DNA of 64,000 nt from Flavobacterium sp. SM15 (GCF_022012335.1 NZ_JAKLTO010000002.1:124001-188000); one strand, 5' to 3'. Shown: positions 19,701 through 31,000, numbered from the stretch's first letter. Notes: generated by a model not told the origin, from the letters alone. Program-made: numbers and translations.

Positions 19701-20690
19701 GGTAGAAACCGTTACCGTGATTACATTACTAATCATTTGACCGCAAGGAACTCCTCCATCAACCACTACCCTATAATAAGTTGTCTCAGCCAAAGCACCC
19801 AATTGAGCAGAAGTCAAGGTTGCAGAAGATGTCACTATAAAGTCATCATAGGTAATATTATCGGTTGATTTCTGCCATTTCAAAATCGTTCCCTGATAGT
19901 TTGAAAGTGAAATACTTGCCGGTTGTGTATTAAAACAAATATTCTGATTAGCCGACACGTTCCCTGAAGCTACCTGCAAAGTAGTTGAGCTACTGTATGC
20001 AGGACAAGTACCATTAGTTACAACTGCTCTGTAATAGGTGGTAACACTTACACTGTTTGCTGTATAAGTACTTGCCGTATTGGCTATGTCCGTCACATTG
20101 GTTGAAAAATTTGAAACGGTAGAAGATTGCCATTTATCAATTGTACCTGTATTTCCACTTAAAGTTAATAAAGTACTGTTACTTCCCGGACAAACTGTAG
20201 TGCCTCCGGTAACGGCGCCTGCGGTTGGAGCCGTATTAATATTAAAATTTATTGAAGCTCCAGCCCCACCACTGCCGTTAAAAGTAGGCGAAGTTGATCC
20301 GACTGCAATTTTGTATACCCCTGTTAAATTTGTAGGCAAAGTAATTGTTCCCTGAATCCCATAATTCACATCTCCATTATTTGGCAAAAAACCATAAGGG
20401 CTAATCGTTAGCGTACCTATAGATGTATAAGGAGTTCCTCCACCTACTGAGCTCAAATAAGCTGTAAAAGTAGAACTTGAAGTATAATGCCCCGGATTAC
20501 CATTCCCGTTTGTAGCGTTGAAAGTAACTGTAAGCGACTGTCCGGAACAGGCAGGATTTGGAGACACAGCAGTTACCTGAATTGATTGAGCATGGCCAAA
20601 AAAGCAAAACGCCAAGGTAAAAATCAAGAACAAGCTATTTGCCGTTTTCGAATATTTTCCTTTTAAGAGAGTAATTTTACAAACTTGCAT
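16749..20690 (-). CDS. Large secreted Ig-repeat protein with T9SS C-terminal domain
   Basis: This 1313-residue surface protein starts at the ATG at 20690; the frame runs 9 nt further to a TTG. A signal peptide (cleavage near FGHAQS) is followed by an N-terminal domain. Next come four repeats of about 90 residues (about 150-515) with the core LTLSGxTGxxxKWQSS and TTYYRAVV, then three repeats of about 85 residues (about 515-775) with the core CSGxNAxFNLTGTNN and YTINGGSNQ. From about residue 780 to the end is a second region closely related to the downstream 684-residue protein, including SLMRLDYTLWSSPV, GKGYLIRMP-like, GNPYPSPV and RTGQGFLVE. The last 75 residues are a T9SS sorting domain ending YKKVVF. 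It is expected at the cell surface or released; its binding partner is unknown. Confidence 0.85.
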   Translation of the reverse strand: MQVCKITLLKGKYSKTANSLFLIFTLAFCFFGHAQSIQVTAVSPNPACSGQSLTVTFNATNGNGNPGHYTSSSTFTAYLSSVGGGTPYTSIGTLTISPYGFLPNNGDVNYGIQGTITLPTNLTGVYKIAVGSTSPTFNGSGGAGASINFNINTAPTAGAVTGGTTVCPGSNSTLLTLSGNTGTIDKWQSSTVSNFSTNVTDIANTASTYTANSVSVTTYYRAVVTNGTCPAYSSSTTLQVASGNVSANQNICFNTQPASISLSNYQGTILKWQKSTDNITYDDFIVTSSATLTSAQLGALAETTYYRVVVDGGVPCGQMISNVITVTVSTASIGGAISPSEVLPAVCPSSTTVLTLSGYTGSVIKWQSSPNSNFNTDVVDIFNYTNTLTITNVSTTTYYRALVTNGGCAGAISTKSKVNAITGGPTGGNLTPNSTALCSATNSTVLTLSGSTGTVQKWQSSSVSDFSSGVTDIANTTTSLTVTNLAATTYYRVVVFKNACTAYSSIATISVYPSLTASITGNNGPICSGANAVFNLTGTNNAIVTYTINGGSNQAVSLSALGTASVTVTGATVNQTLNLVSVSSGICSTTISGTSTVTVNSVPIASIAGNNGQICSGSNAIFNLTGTNNAVVTYTINGGSNQTVTLSASGTATVTLTAVSSNQTLNLVSVSLGCSTTLSGNSTVVVNASPTASISGNNSPVCLGANAIFNLSGTNNAVITYNINGGSNQTVSLSGSGTATVTLTAVLSNQTLNLVSVASGGCSASLSGNSTVMVNNSTTWTGAAADNQWGTAGNWSCNLVPLAGSDVIINSGTVIVSGVNALANTIALNGTATLTINSGNNISVTNAVNVAVGASFTLQNNANLLQVNNVVNSGKITVNRQSSSLMRLDYTLWSSPVATQNLLSFSPQTVTTRFYTYNSATNVYAAIVPSTNSFQLAKGYLIRMPDNHPTTPTKWNGLFNGVPNNGNVTFSAYNGGAGFRFNAIGNPYPSPVNMVSFVNGNSTNITGTLYFWRKTNNAATDPGYCTWTTAGFVGNGETQVVDPNGILRTGQGFLVEMIGSATSVNFTNSMRAADNANQFFRTSSENAELSGDRIWLGVENTSGANNQMLVGYFPSATLGMDYGIDGKSIEDAQVSLTMDVSGTNCIIQGRPAFDANDSVPLRLKTAYNGAHIISLDRYDGVFSGSQQIFLKDNLTNMVHDLKTSAYSFTSNAGTFADRFELVYQNTTLNTLQNDFNENQLVIYKEACQNLIIASNGMLLDKVEIFDARGRSLVNKSAINDKELRLSNLVIANQVLLIKAIAQNGAIVYKKVVF
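18370..20240 (-). repeat. Tandem Ig-like repeat coding region (4 + 3 units)
   Basis: Inside the large T9SS gene, seven repeat units of about 250-290 bp are arranged as two families. Four units encode the KWQSS/TTYYR module and three encode the NNxxICSG/TINGGSNQ module. The three copies of the second family are very similar even in nucleotide sequence, which makes the region prone to recombination and to assembly collapse. Confidence 0.75.
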
Positions 20691-20827
20691 AATAGTCAAT
20701 TTTTTATGATTTTTTCACTATTAAAGTTAGATATTAATCTCTTAAATTAGCATATTTACATTAAAAGTCGATAAAATACATCGAATTATGCAATTCATCT
20801 ATTTTTTTATACCGATCATCGGAAAAC

Positions 20828-20860
20828 AAAAAAGCCCCTTTCGACGAAAGGGGCTTTTTT
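20828..20860 (-). terminator. Intrinsic terminator after second T9SS protein
   Basis: A 14-bp perfect stem (20828-20841 with 20847-20860) with a 5-nt loop and flanking A and T runs lies 16 nt after the stop of the 684-residue gene on the minus strand. It separates the two paralogous T9SS genes. Confidence 0.9.
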
Positions 20861-20875
20861 AGAGTTAATTTATTA

Positions 20876-22930
20876 TTAAAAAACAATCTTTTTACTTGTT
20901 GTAACACCATCATTTGTAGTTACATGAACAAATATGATTTCGTTAGTCACATTTAACTCTACGACCGTCAGTAAAGAAGTTAGGTTATTTGACTGAGCTA
21001 ATACTCTTCCTCTAACATCATAGACCTTAACATTGCTTAATTCTTTAGTTGACTCAATTACCAAACTTGAATTTTTCTTGTAAATCACAAGTGAATTTTC
21101 CAAAGCATTTGAATTAGAAATATTCTTGTTTTGATATACTAATTCAAATCGGTCATCAAAAGTCCCAGCATCGGAAGTAAAACGATATTCAGAAGCTTTG
21201 ATATCATGCAATTTATTTAAAAACTTATCTTTCAAATAAACTTGTTGATCTCCTTGAAAAACACCTACAAGTTCTTCGGTTGAAATTCCAAATTCACCTG
21301 CGGTTTCGGTTTTAAATCGCAAAGAAACCACATCATCATTTGTAAATGAAGGTCTACCTTGAATTAAGTATTCTTGATTATCGATAACAGTTGAAAGAAC
21401 TACAGGATGATTTTCAATAGACTTACCATCAATACCATAATCTACTCCCAATGTTGCCTTTTCAAAATACCCAAGCAACATTTGATTTTTATACCCTGAT
21501 GTAAGGTTAGAAACATTCAATTTAATTTTATCCCCAGAAAGATTTGTCTCTTGAGCAAACTCCGATGAAGTTCTGAAAAACTGATCTGCATTATTCCCAA
21601 TTCGCATAGAGTTGTTAAACACAACTGTTGTAGCATTGTTAAGCAACTCAACTAAGAAACCTTGTCCGGTACGGATAATTCCGTTAGGATTGAAAACCTG
21701 AGCCTCTCCATTGCTAACAAAACCTGCATTAGTCCAGGTACAATAACCAGGATCCGTAACTGTACTGTTACTTTTTCTCCAGAAATACAAAGTCCCGGTA
21801 ATATTTGAGGTATTCCCACTAACAAAATTTGACATTTTTACAGGTGAAGGATATGGGTTTCCAATTGCATTAGTTCTTTGTCCAACACCTCCATTAGTAA
21901 GATTTAAAGTAATATCTCCGTTGTTAGGAACTCCCGTAAAAACACCTTTCCAGATTGTAGCTGTCGTTGGGTGATTATTAGGCATTCTAATAAGATACCC
22001 TTTACCTAGCGCAAAGCTATTCGTAGTTGGATTTATTGAAGCGTACACATTTGTGTTTGTATTATAAATATAAAAACGATTGGTAGGACTAGTTTGGGTT
22101 AAAGGTGAAAAATTCAAAAGATTTTGTCCCGTCACGGGTGATCCCCAAAGTGTATAATCCAAACGCATTAATGCAGAACTGTTACGTTCCACTTTGATGT
22201 TTCCGGAATTAACCCCTTTGTATGCTTGAAGTAAATTAGCATTATTTTTAAGTGTAAAATCTCCAGACCCAATTACATTTACCGGACCATTAACCGTTAA
22301 ATTAATCCCTGAGTTTACTGAAAAAACACCACCTGTAGCAATTTCAAGTGCTTTAACCGTTCTTGCTACTGATAAAACACATGGATTAGTACCCGAACTC
22401 ACTACTGCCCGTTCAGTGGTACTTGGAACACGTCCACAACTCCAGTTTGTAGCATCATCCCAATTAGAACTGGTTCCACCAATCCAAGTATTAGGTTTTA
22501 AAACAATAGCCTGATTAATCGATGTTGCAACAGGACATCCTCCACTACCTTGAACCAACACTCTATAATTATGAGTACCTTCCGGTGCAGTCCAATCATT
22601 TGTTACTATTAATCTGGCCGTAATCTGTGTTTGAGTAGTGTTAAAAACTTTAGTTGCCGAATAGGAAATCCCCTGTATTGGATAGCTGGTAATATCAGCC
22701 CAAACATTAGGCGATGTCTCGATCTGCCAAACAAAAGAAACAGAATTGATGTCCCCAGCAAAAGGGTTACAAGTGCCCTGCTTTACAGAGATAATCAATG
22801 TTTTACCGCGATTCAGGCATAAGTCCCCACCACCAGTTAAATTGGAGTTAATTTGAACTTGTCCAAATGATGCAATAGACGCGAAAAAAGAGGCAACAAA
22901 AAATAATACTGAAGTAAAATTCATTTTCAT
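20876..22930 (-). CDS. Secreted protein with T9SS C-terminal domain, paralogue of the 1313-residue protein
   Basis: This protein has 684 residues from the ATG at 22930. ATGs at 22939 and 22924 are also in frame, and the signal peptide (ending ASFGQ) does not decide between them. An N-terminal domain of about 140 residues (with WQIETSPNVW) precedes a region from about 150 to the end. That region aligns throughout with the C-terminal 530 residues of the neighbouring gene: WIGGTSSNWDDATNW, ALMRLDYTLWGSPV, GNPYPSPVKM, GTLYFWRKSN, RTGQGFLVELL and DYGIDGKSIE. It ends with a T9SS tail (TSKKIVF). The two adjacent genes are therefore tandem paralogues that differ in their N-terminal modules. I expect surface display or release; the function is unknown. 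Confidence 0.85.
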   Translation of the reverse strand: MKMNFTSVLFFVASFFASIASFGQVQINSNLTGGGDLCLNRGKTLIISVKQGTCNPFAGDINSVSFVWQIETSPNVWADITSYPIQGISYSATKVFNTTQTQITARLIVTNDWTAPEGTHNYRVLVQGSGGCPVATSINQAIVLKPNTWIGGTSSNWDDATNWSCGRVPSTTERAVVSSGTNPCVLSVARTVKALEIATGGVFSVNSGINLTVNGPVNVIGSGDFTLKNNANLLQAYKGVNSGNIKVERNSSALMRLDYTLWGSPVTGQNLLNFSPLTQTSPTNRFYIYNTNTNVYASINPTTNSFALGKGYLIRMPNNHPTTATIWKGVFTGVPNNGDITLNLTNGGVGQRTNAIGNPYPSPVKMSNFVSGNTSNITGTLYFWRKSNSTVTDPGYCTWTNAGFVSNGEAQVFNPNGIIRTGQGFLVELLNNATTVVFNNSMRIGNNADQFFRTSSEFAQETNLSGDKIKLNVSNLTSGYKNQMLLGYFEKATLGVDYGIDGKSIENHPVVLSTVIDNQEYLIQGRPSFTNDDVVSLRFKTETAGEFGISTEELVGVFQGDQQVYLKDKFLNKLHDIKASEYRFTSDAGTFDDRFELVYQNKNISNSNALENSLVIYKKNSSLVIESTKELSNVKVYDVRGRVLAQSNNLTSLLTVVELNVTNEIIFVHVTTNDGVTTSKKIVF

Positions 22931-23042
22931 AGTAAGCATCGGTATTTGAGGCGTTGTTAATCCAAATAAGCTAAATAGCTTATGGCAAAACTAATTATAA
23001 AAAACTGAAAATCAACATTTATTTTCAAAAAAAACCAAAGAA

Positions 23043-23357
23043 CTAGGCTTGTCCGGTAGGTCCGAAATTTAATGGAATAGGCGGTTGCTCCACCTCTTTA
23101 ATTTCGCCATGCGCTGCTTCAAATCTGTGAATATTCTCCCCTAAAGCACGCAACAATCTTTTTGCATGTTGTGGAGTAAGCACTATACGTGACTTTACTT
23201 TAGCCTTAGGAACTCCAGGCATAATACTTACGAAATCCAAAACAAATTCCGTATTGGAATGATTAATGATTGCTAAATTAGAATAGGTTCCTTCTGCAGT
23301 TTGCTCGTCAAGCTCTATATTAATTTGACCTTGTTGGTTATTTTTATTATCGCTCAT
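23043..23357 (-). CDS. DUF3467 family protein
   Basis: This 104-residue cytoplasmic protein matches the DUF3467 family. Its core is EGTYSNLAIINHSNTEFVLDF, followed by MPGVPKAKVKSRIVLTP and HAKRLLRALGENIHRFE. The family is small, without known activity, and in Flavobacteriaceae it follows rpoC, as here (90 nt after the rpoC stop, same strand). The rpoC terminator hairpin sits between them, so it may be expressed by read-through or from its own promoter. Confidence 0.85.
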   Translation of the reverse strand: MSDNKNNQQGQINIELDEQTAEGTYSNLAIINHSNTEFVLDFVSIMPGVPKAKVKSRIVLTPQHAKRLLRALGENIHRFEAAHGEIKEVEQPPIPLNFGPTGQA

Positions 23358-23389
23358 TGTATGTGTTTTTATGATTCTGCTAAAATATA

Positions 23390-23422
23390 AAATCCTAACA
23401 GTAAAACATACTGTTAGGATTT
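23390..23422 (-). terminator. Terminator-like hairpin after rpoC
   Basis: A 14-bp perfect stem (23390-23403 with 23409-23422) with a 5-nt loop lies 25 nt after the rpoC stop. The following T tract is interrupted by A residues, so termination may be incomplete, which would allow the DUF3467 gene to be read. Confidence 0.75.
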
Positions 23423-23447
23423 ATAAATATACTTAGAATTTTAATTA

Positions 23448-26400
23448 CTAGTAGTTAAATTCTTCTTTAGCTGCCAATAATTCATTGAATTCTTCTTTAG
23501 AACCTACGATCGTGTTGTCGTAATCCCTCATACCTGTACCTGCAGGAATTCTGTGACCAACGATAACATTCTCTTTCAATCCTTCTAAATCATCAATTTT
23601 ACCAGCAACTGCTGCTTCATTCAACACTTTAGTTGTTTCCTGGAACGACGCTGCCGAGATGAACGATTTAGTCTGTAACGACGCTCTTGTAATACCTTGA
23701 AGAACAGGAGTTGCCGTTGCCGGAACCACATCTCTTGCTACTACTAAGTTTCTGTCATTACGTTTTAATAACGAATTCTCGTCTCTTAATTCTCTTGGAG
23801 AAACAATCTGACCTGGTTTAAGGTTCTCAGAATCACCTGCATCCTCAACCACTTTCATTCCGTACAATTTGTCGTTTTCTACTATAAAATCAGAAGTATG
23901 AGCCAATTGATCTTCTAGGAACAAAGTATCACCCGGATCCTGGATTTGTACCTTACGCATCATCTGACGAATAACCACCTCAAAGTGTTTGTCGTTGATT
24001 TTTACCCCTTGTAAACGGTAAACCTCCTGAATTTCATTTACCAAGTACTGTTGAACAGCAGAAGGTCCTTGAATTCTTAAAATATCTTCCGGAGTAATTG
24101 CCCCGTCCGATAATGGCATACCTGCTTTTACGTAGTCATTTTCCTGAACTAAAATCTGGTTAGAAAGTTTTACTAAATACTTCTTCACTTCACCAAATTT
24201 AGACTCAACAACGATCTCACGGTTACCACGCTTGATTTTACCAAACGATACTACACCGTCAATTTCAGAAACTACAGCTGGGTTTGAAGGATTACGAGCC
24301 TCTAACAACTCGGTAATTCTTGGTAAACCTCCGGTAATATCTCCCGCTTTTGAAGAACGACGAGGGATTTTAACTAAAACCTTACCTGCTTTAATTTTCT
24401 CACCGTTGTCAACCATTAAGTGAGCCCCTACCGGTAAGTTGTACGAACGAATTAGTTCGCCGTCTTTTCCGTAGATTAATAAAGTAGGAATTAATTTTTT
24501 ATTTCTTCCTTCAGTAATTACTTTCTCCTGGAATCCGGTTTGCTCATCGATTTCAACCATGAACGACTGTCCTTGCTCGATATCTTCGTAAGCAACTTTA
24601 CCGGTGAATTCAGAGATAATTACACCATTATACGGATCCCATTTACAGATGGTAGCACCTTTTTCAACAACGTCTCCGTCTTTTACAAAAATGCTCGAAC
24701 CGTAAGGAATGTTATGTGTATTTAAAACGATACCCGTTTTTTCATCTACTAATTTTAATTCCGTTGAACGGGAGATTACGATATCCACAACGTTTCCTTC
24801 GTTATCTTCTCCTTTAACCGTTTTAAGATCTTCGATTTCCAATTTACCTCCGAAACGCGCAACAATGCTTGACTCTTCAGAAATACCTCCTGCAACCCCT
24901 CCTACGTGGAACGTACGAAGTGTTAACTGTGTACCCGGCTCACCAATTGATTGTGCTGCAATAACACCAACCGCTTCACCTTTCTGCGTCATCTTACCAG
25001 TTGCAAGGTTTCTTCCGTAACATTTAGCACAGATTCCTTTTTCTGCCTCACAAGTAAGCGGAGAACGAACCTCTACTCTTTCTACCGGAGAAGCATCAAT
25101 TTCTTTAACGATTGCTTCTGTAATTTGCTCACCTGCATGAACCATCACATCTCCACTTAGCGGATTTACCACATCCTGAAGGGCAACACGTCCTAAAATT
25201 CTTTCTCCTAAAGACTCAACGATTTCCTCATTTTTCTTTAAAGCAGAAACTTCAACACCTCTTAAAGTACCACAGTCTACCGAGTTAACGATAACATCCT
25301 GAGAAACGTCATGTAAACGACGAGTTAAGTAACCCGCATCCGCCGTTTTAAGAGCCGTATCCGCAAGACCCTTACGAGCACCGTGCGTAGAGATGAAGTA
25401 TTCTAAGATGGAAAGTCCTTCTTTAAAGTTTGATAAGATCGGGTTCTCAATAATTTCACCACCACCAGCTGTTGATTTTTTCGGCTTAGCCATCAAACCA
25501 CGCATACCGGTTAACTGACGAATCTGCTCTTTTGAACCCCTCGCTCCAGAATCAAGCATCATGTACACCGAGTTGAAACCTTGCTGGTCTTCTCTAATGT
25601 TCTTCATTGCTAATTCTGTAAGCTGTGCATTTGCAGAAGTCCAGATATCAATAACCTGGTTGTAACGCTCGTTATTGGTAATAAGACCCATGTTATAGTT
25701 CATGGAGATCCCTTCAACTTGCTCTCTAGCATCTGCAATTAACTGATCTTTTTGTTCTGGAATTCTAATATCACCTAAAGAGAACGACAATCCTCCTTTG
25801 AAAGCGAATTTGTATCCCATATCTTTCATATTATCCAAGAAAGCAGCCGTTGTAGGTACATCAGTCACACTTAAAATGTGTCCGATAATATCTCTTAGGT
25901 TTTTCTTAGTCAATACGTCATTGATGTATCCTGCTGCTTCTGGAACCACCTCGTTAAACAAGATTCTTCCTGCAGTAGTTTGGATAATTTTGTATACTAA
26001 TTCTCCGTTCTCATTAAAGTCTTTAGCTCTAATTTTAACGCGAGCATTCAACTCTACTCTTCCTTCGTTAAGTGCAATGTTACACTCTTCTGCAGAATAG
26101 AAAGTCAAACCTTCACCTAAAATTTTATGCGTTTCAGTAGACAAACGTTCTTTGGTCATATAATAAAGACCCAAAACCATGTCCTGAGAAGGTACCGTGA
26201 TAGGCGCACCATTCGCCGGGTTCAAGATATTGTGAGAAGCCAACATTAACAATTGTGCCTCTAAAATAGCCTCTGGCCCTAACGGTAAGTGTACCGCCAT
26301 CTGGTCACCATCGAAATCCGCGTTGAATGCCGTACACGTTAACGGGTGCAACTGGATTGCTTTTCCTTCAATAAGTTTCGGCTGGAAAGCCTGAATACCC

Positions 26401-27752
26401 AAACGGTGCAAAGTAGGAGCACGGTTTAGTAGTACCGGATGTCCTTTAATTACATTTTCAAGGATATCCCATACCACCGGCTCTTTTTTGTCGATGATTT
26501 TCTTAGCCGACTTAACTGTCTTAACAATTCCTCTCTCGATTAACTTACGGATAACGAATGGTTTGTACAGCTCAGCAGCCATGTCTTTTGGAAGACCACA
26601 CTCGTACATTTTCATCTCAGGTCCAACGACAATTACCGAACGTGCTGAATAATCCACACGTTTACCTAATAAGTTCTGACGGAAACGTCCTTGTTTACCT
26701 TTTAATGAATCCGATAACGATTTCAACGGTCTGTTCGATTCGGTTTTAACAGCAGAAGCTTTTCTTGTGTTGTCGAATAACGAGTCTACAGATTCCTGTA
26801 ACATACGTTTTTCGTTACGTAAGATCACTTCCGGCGCTTTGATTTCCATTAATCGTTTCAAACGGTTGTTACGGATGATTACACGACGGTATAAGTCATT
26901 CAAATCCGAAGTCGCGAAACGACCACCATCTAATGGCACTAACGGACGTAATTCTGGTGGGATCACCGGAATTACTTTCAAAATCATCCATTCAGGAAGG
27001 TTCTCTCTGTTGTTGTTAGCCTCACGGAAAGATTCTACCACCTGAAGACGTTTTAACGCTTCTGTTTTTCTTTGTTTTGAAGTTTCGTTGTTTGCCGCGT
27101 GACGCAATTCGTATGACAAAGCATCTAAATCGGTACGAGCTAACAAGTCCATGATACACTCCGCACCCATCTTAGCGATGAATTTGTTCGGGTCTGTATC
27201 ATCTAAATATTGGTTTTCCATTGGAAGAGAATCCTGAATGTTCAAGTATTCTTCTTCTGTTAGGAAATCTAATTTTTTAAGCGATTCTCCATCAGGTCCG
27301 TTGGCGATACCCGGCTGGATTACTACGTATCTCTCGTAGTAGATAATCATGTCTAATTTCTTAGACGGTAACCCTAAGATATAACCGATTTTGTTCGGAA
27401 GCGAACGGAAATACCAAATGTGAGCGATTGGCACCACCAAATTGATGTGTCCAACACGGTCACGACGTACTTTTTTCTCCGTAACTTCAACTCCACAACG
27501 GTCACAAACGATTCCTTTGTAACGGATTCTTTTGTATTTTCCACAAGCACATTCGTAATCTTTTACCGGACCGAAAATTCTTTCGCAGAAAAGACCGTCA
27601 CGCTCTGGTTTGTGGGTACGATAATTGATGGTTTCCGGCTTTAGAACCTCACCTCTTGACTCCGCCAAAATGGATTCCGGAGACGCAAGACCAATGGAAA
27701 TCCTGTTGAATCTTTTGATCGTACTTTTATCTTTATTTCTATTATTCATCAT
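23448..27752 (-). CDS. rpoC: DNA-directed RNA polymerase subunit beta'
   Basis: This 1434-residue catalytic subunit of RNA polymerase has an N-terminal zinc site built from CAC and CDRC pairs (about residues 65-90). The Mg-binding catalytic loop NADFDGDQM is followed by the bridge helix/trigger loop region ([18 protein letters not shown]), and a second zinc cluster of cysteines lies near [13 protein letters not shown]. It starts at one of two adjacent ATGs (27752 or 27749). It is separated from rpoB by 295 nt, unusually far for this pair. The gene is complete, with no frameshift visible. Confidence 0.98.
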   Translation of the reverse strand: MMNNRNKDKSTIKRFNRISIGLASPESILAESRGEVLKPETINYRTHKPERDGLFCERIFGPVKDYECACGKYKRIRYKGIVCDRCGVEVTEKKVRRDRVGHINLVVPIAHIWYFRSLPNKIGYILGLPSKKLDMIIYYERYVVIQPGIANGPDGESLKKLDFLTEEEYLNIQDSLPMENQYLDDTDPNKFIAKMGAECIMDLLARTDLDALSYELRHAANNETSKQRKTEALKRLQVVESFREANNNRENLPEWMILKVIPVIPPELRPLVPLDGGRFATSDLNDLYRRVIIRNNRLKRLMEIKAPEVILRNEKRMLQESVDSLFDNTRKASAVKTESNRPLKSLSDSLKGKQGRFRQNLLGKRVDYSARSVIVVGPEMKMYECGLPKDMAAELYKPFVIRKLIERGIVKTVKSAKKIIDKKEPVVWDILENVIKGHPVLLNRAPTLHRLGIQAFQPKLIEGKAIQLHPLTCTAFNADFDGDQMAVHLPLGPEAILEAQLLMLASHNILNPANGAPITVPSQDMVLGLYYMTKERLSTETHKILGEGLTFYSAEECNIALNEGRVELNARVKIRAKDFNENGELVYKIIQTTAGRILFNEVVPEAAGYINDVLTKKNLRDIIGHILSVTDVPTTAAFLDNMKDMGYKFAFKGGLSFSLGDIRIPEQKDQLIADAREQVEGISMNYNMGLITNNERYNQVIDIWTSANAQLTELAMKNIREDQQGFNSVYMMLDSGARGSKEQIRQLTGMRGLMAKPKKSTAGGGEIIENPILSNFKEGLSILEYFISTHGARKGLADTALKTADAGYLTRRLHDVSQDVIVNSVDCGTLRGVEVSALKKNEEIVESLGERILGRVALQDVVNPLSGDVMVHAGEQITEAIVKEIDASPVERVEVRSPLTCEAEKGICAKCYGRNLATGKMTQKGEAVGVIAAQSIGEPGTQLTLRTFHVGGVAGGISEESSIVARFGGKLEIEDLKTVKGEDNEGNVVDIVISRSTELKLVDEKTGIVLNTHNIPYGSSIFVKDGDVVEKGATICKWDPYNGVIISEFTGKVAYEDIEQGQSFMVEIDEQTGFQEKVITEGRNKKLIPTLLIYGKDGELIRSYNLPVGAHLMVDNGEKIKAGKVLVKIPRRSSKAGDITGGLPRITELLEARNPSNPAVVSEIDGVVSFGKIKRGNREIVVESKFGEVKKYLVKLSNQILVQENDYVKAGMPLSDGAITPEDILRIQGPSAVQQYLVNEIQEVYRLQGVKINDKHFEVVIRQMMRKVQIQDPGDTLFLEDQLAHTSDFIVENDKLYGMKVVEDAGDSENLKPGQIVSPRELRDENSLLKRNDRNLVVARDVVPATATPVLQGITRASLQTKSFISAASFQETTKVLNEAAVAGKIDDLEGLKENVIVGHRIPAGTGMRDYDNTIVGSKEEFNELLAAKEEFNY

Positions 27753-27833
27753 AGTTTTTACTATTGATTTATTTGCAATTAAAATTGTTTTTTGTTTTAG
27801 TCTGGAGTTAAATTTTGTAAAGTTGTATTGCCT

Positions 27834-27871
27834 TGAGACTTACAACTTTTGACTTTCAAACTTTCGACTTA
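27834..27871 (+). repeat. Degenerate 7-nt tandem repeat in the rpoB-rpoC spacer
   Basis: The core ACTTT, or close variants of it, recurs about every 7 nt through this stretch of the spacer, in about five units. It is too short and irregular for a CRISPR. Read on the minus strand it is an AAAGT-rich stretch, within the rpoC leader. Confidence 0.5.
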
Positions 27872-28002
27872 AAACACTACCTCGAATTACTTCTCTAAAC
27901 TGCAAGCTCTCACTTGAAGTGCTAATTATACCATGCCGTGCATCAGTATAAAAAATCGGAACGGGTTACGGGTATAAATCCCTAAAAACGTATTATAAAT
28001 AA

Positions 28003-28036
28003 GTATTCAGTTCCAAGGTGAATCGGAACTGAATAC
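28003..28036 (-). terminator. Inverted repeat just after rpoB (possible attenuator or processing hairpin)
   Basis: A 12-bp perfect inverted repeat (28003-28014 with 28025-28036) with a 10-nt loop lies 11 nt after the rpoB stop. The sequence after it on the minus strand is A/T-rich but not a clean T tract. Partial termination, an RNA processing site or 3' end protection of the rpoB message are all possible. Confidence 0.5.
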
Positions 28037-28047
28037 TGCATTTTTTG

Positions 28048-31000
28048 TTATTCTTCTAATCGAATATCTAATCCAAGACCCTTCAATTCATGCATCAATA
28101 CATTGAATGATTCCGGTAAACCTGGCTCCGGCATAGTTTCTCCCTTAACGATTGCCTCGTAAGTTTTCGCTCTACCGATTACGTCATCCGATTTCACTGT
28201 CAAGATTTCACGTAAAGTACTTGATGCACCGTACGCCTCAAGAGCCCAAACCTCCATCTCTCCGAAACGCTGACCTCCGAACTGTGCTTTACCTCCTAAA
28301 GGCTGCTGCGTGATCAACGAGTAAGGTCCGATAGAACGTGCGTGCATCTTATCATCTACCATGTGTCCTAATTTCAACATGTAGATTACACCCACGGTTG
28401 CCGGCTGGTGGAAACGTTCTCCAGTTCCTCCGTCATACAAATATGTATGTCCGAATCTTGGTACACCTGCTTCATCAGTAAGAGCATTGATCTGGTCTAA
28501 AGAAGCTCCGTCGAAAATTGGCGTAGCATACTTTCTACCTAATTTTTTACCAGCCCATCCTAATACAGTTTCGTAAATCTGTCCGATGTTCATACGAGAT
28601 GGTACCCCTAGTGGATTCAATACGATATCTACCGGTGTTCCGTCTTCTAAGAATGGCATATCTTCCTGACGAACGATTTTCGCAACGATACCTTTGTTAC
28701 CGTGACGACCTGCCATCTTATCTCCTACTTTCAGTTTACGTTTCTTAGCGATGTATACTTTAGCAAGTTTCAGGATTCCTGATGGTAATTCATCTCCAAC
28801 AGTAATCGTGAATTTCTCTCTTCGTAACGCTCCTTGTAAATCGTTCAACTTAATTTTATAATTGTGGATCAAGTCATTTACCATAGCATTTGACTCATCA
28901 TCTGTAGTCCACTGACCTTTTGTTAAGTGTGCGAAATCCTCCACAGCGTAAAGCATTTTTTGCGTGTATTTCTTACCTTTTGGTAGTACTTCCTCACCCA
29001 AATCATTCATTACACCCTGAGATGTTTTTCCGTTAACGATTTCAAACAATTTCTCAACCAACTTATCTTTCAACTGAACGAATTTCACTTCAAATTCAGA
29101 CTCAAGAACCGCTAAATCGTCTTTGTCTTTAGAACGCTTACGCTTATCTTTTACCGCTCTCGCGAATAATTTTTTGTCTAAAACCACACCGTGTAACGAT
29201 GGAGACGCTTTTAATGAAGCATCTTTCACATCACCAGCTTTATCTCCGAAGATCGCTCTTAATAGTTTCTCTTCCGGAGTAGGATCTGATTCTCCTTTTG
29301 GTGTAATTTTTCCGATTAGAATGTCACCAGGTTTTACTTCGGCTCCGATTCTGATCATACCGTTTTCATCCAAGTCTTTAGTAGCCTCTTCCGAAACGTT
29401 TGGAATATCATTCGTTAACTCTTCGTTACCCAATTTCGTATCACGAACTTCTAATGAATAATCGTCTACGTGAATTGAAGTAAAAATATCGTCACGAACT
29501 ACTTTTTCAGAAATTACAATCGCATCCTCGAAGTTGTACCCTTTCCAAGGCATGAACGCTACCTGAAGGTTTCTACCTAAAGCTAACTCTCCGTTTTGTG
29601 TTGCATATCCCTCACAAAGTACTTGTCCTTTAGTAACTCGGTCCCCTTTTCTAACGATAGGTTTTAAGTTGATAGACGTACTCTGGTTGGTTTTTCTGAA
29701 CTTGATTAACTGATACGTTTTCTCATCCGGATCGAAGCTAACCGCTCTTTCTTTCTCAGTACGGTCGTATTTGATGGTAATTTCGTTAGCATCAACATAC
29801 TCTACCACTCCATTTCCTTCTGCATTGATTAGTACTCTTGAATCTGAAGCTACCTGACGCTCTAAACCGGTTCCAACAATTGGTGACTCAGGACGTAACA
29901 ATGGTACGGCCTGACGCATCATGTTCGATCCCATCAAGGCACGGTTCGCATCATCATGCTCCAAGAAAGGAATCAACGATGCAGAAATCGAGGCAATCTG
30001 ATTCGGTGCAACGTCGGTATAATGAACTGCTGTTGGCTCTAATACAGGGAAATCTCCTTCTTCACGTGCAATTACACGCTCTGCAGTAATTTTCCCGTTG
30101 GCATCCATATCGATGTTGGCCTGAGCAATCAACTTACCTTCTTCTTCTTCAGCACTTAAATAAACAGGCTCAGATTTTAAATCTACCACACCATTTTCAA
30201 CCTTACGGTAAGGTGTTTCGATGAATCCCATTCCATTTACTTTCGCGTATACTCCTAATGAGGAAATAAGTCCAATGTTTGGTCCCTCTGGAGTTTCAAT
30301 CGGACATAAACGTCCGTAGTGTGTATAGTGAACGTCACGAACCTCGAAACCAGCTCTTTCTCTGGATAAACCTCCAGGTCCTAAAGCAGATAAACGACGT
30401 TTGTGAGTGATCTCCGCCAATGGATTGGTTTGATCCATGAACTGAGATAACTGGTTGGTTCCGAAGAATGAGTTGATAACTGATGATAATGTTTTTGCGT
30501 TAATCAAATCGATTGGCGTAAACACCTCATTGTCACGAACATTCATTCTCTCACGGATGGTTCTTGCCATACGTGCAAGACCAACTCCAAACTGTGCCGA
30601 CAATTGCTCTCCAACTGTTCTAACACGACGGTTTGACAAGTGATCGATATCATCAATCTCTGCTTTAGAGTTGATTAATTCAATCAAATACTTCACGATA
30701 GTGATGATATCCTCTTTGGTAAGCACCTGCTTGTCCATTGGAATATCCAAACCTAATTTTTTGTTCATACGGTAACGACCTACATCACCTAAGTTGTAAC
30801 GCTGATCCGAGAAGAACAATTTATCGATAATACCGCGAGCCGTTTCCTCATCAGGCGGTTCTGCATTACGCAACTGACGGTAAATGTGCTCAACAGCTTC
30901 TTTTTCTGAGTTGGTAGGGTCTTTCTGTAACGTGTTGTGGATGATTGCATAATCCGCTTGATTGTTATCTTCCTTGTGTAACAAGATTGACTTCACGTTA

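Noticed and set aside
27834..27871. Short repeats as a CRISPR array
   Set aside because: Units of 7 nt without spacers; no cas genes in the window.
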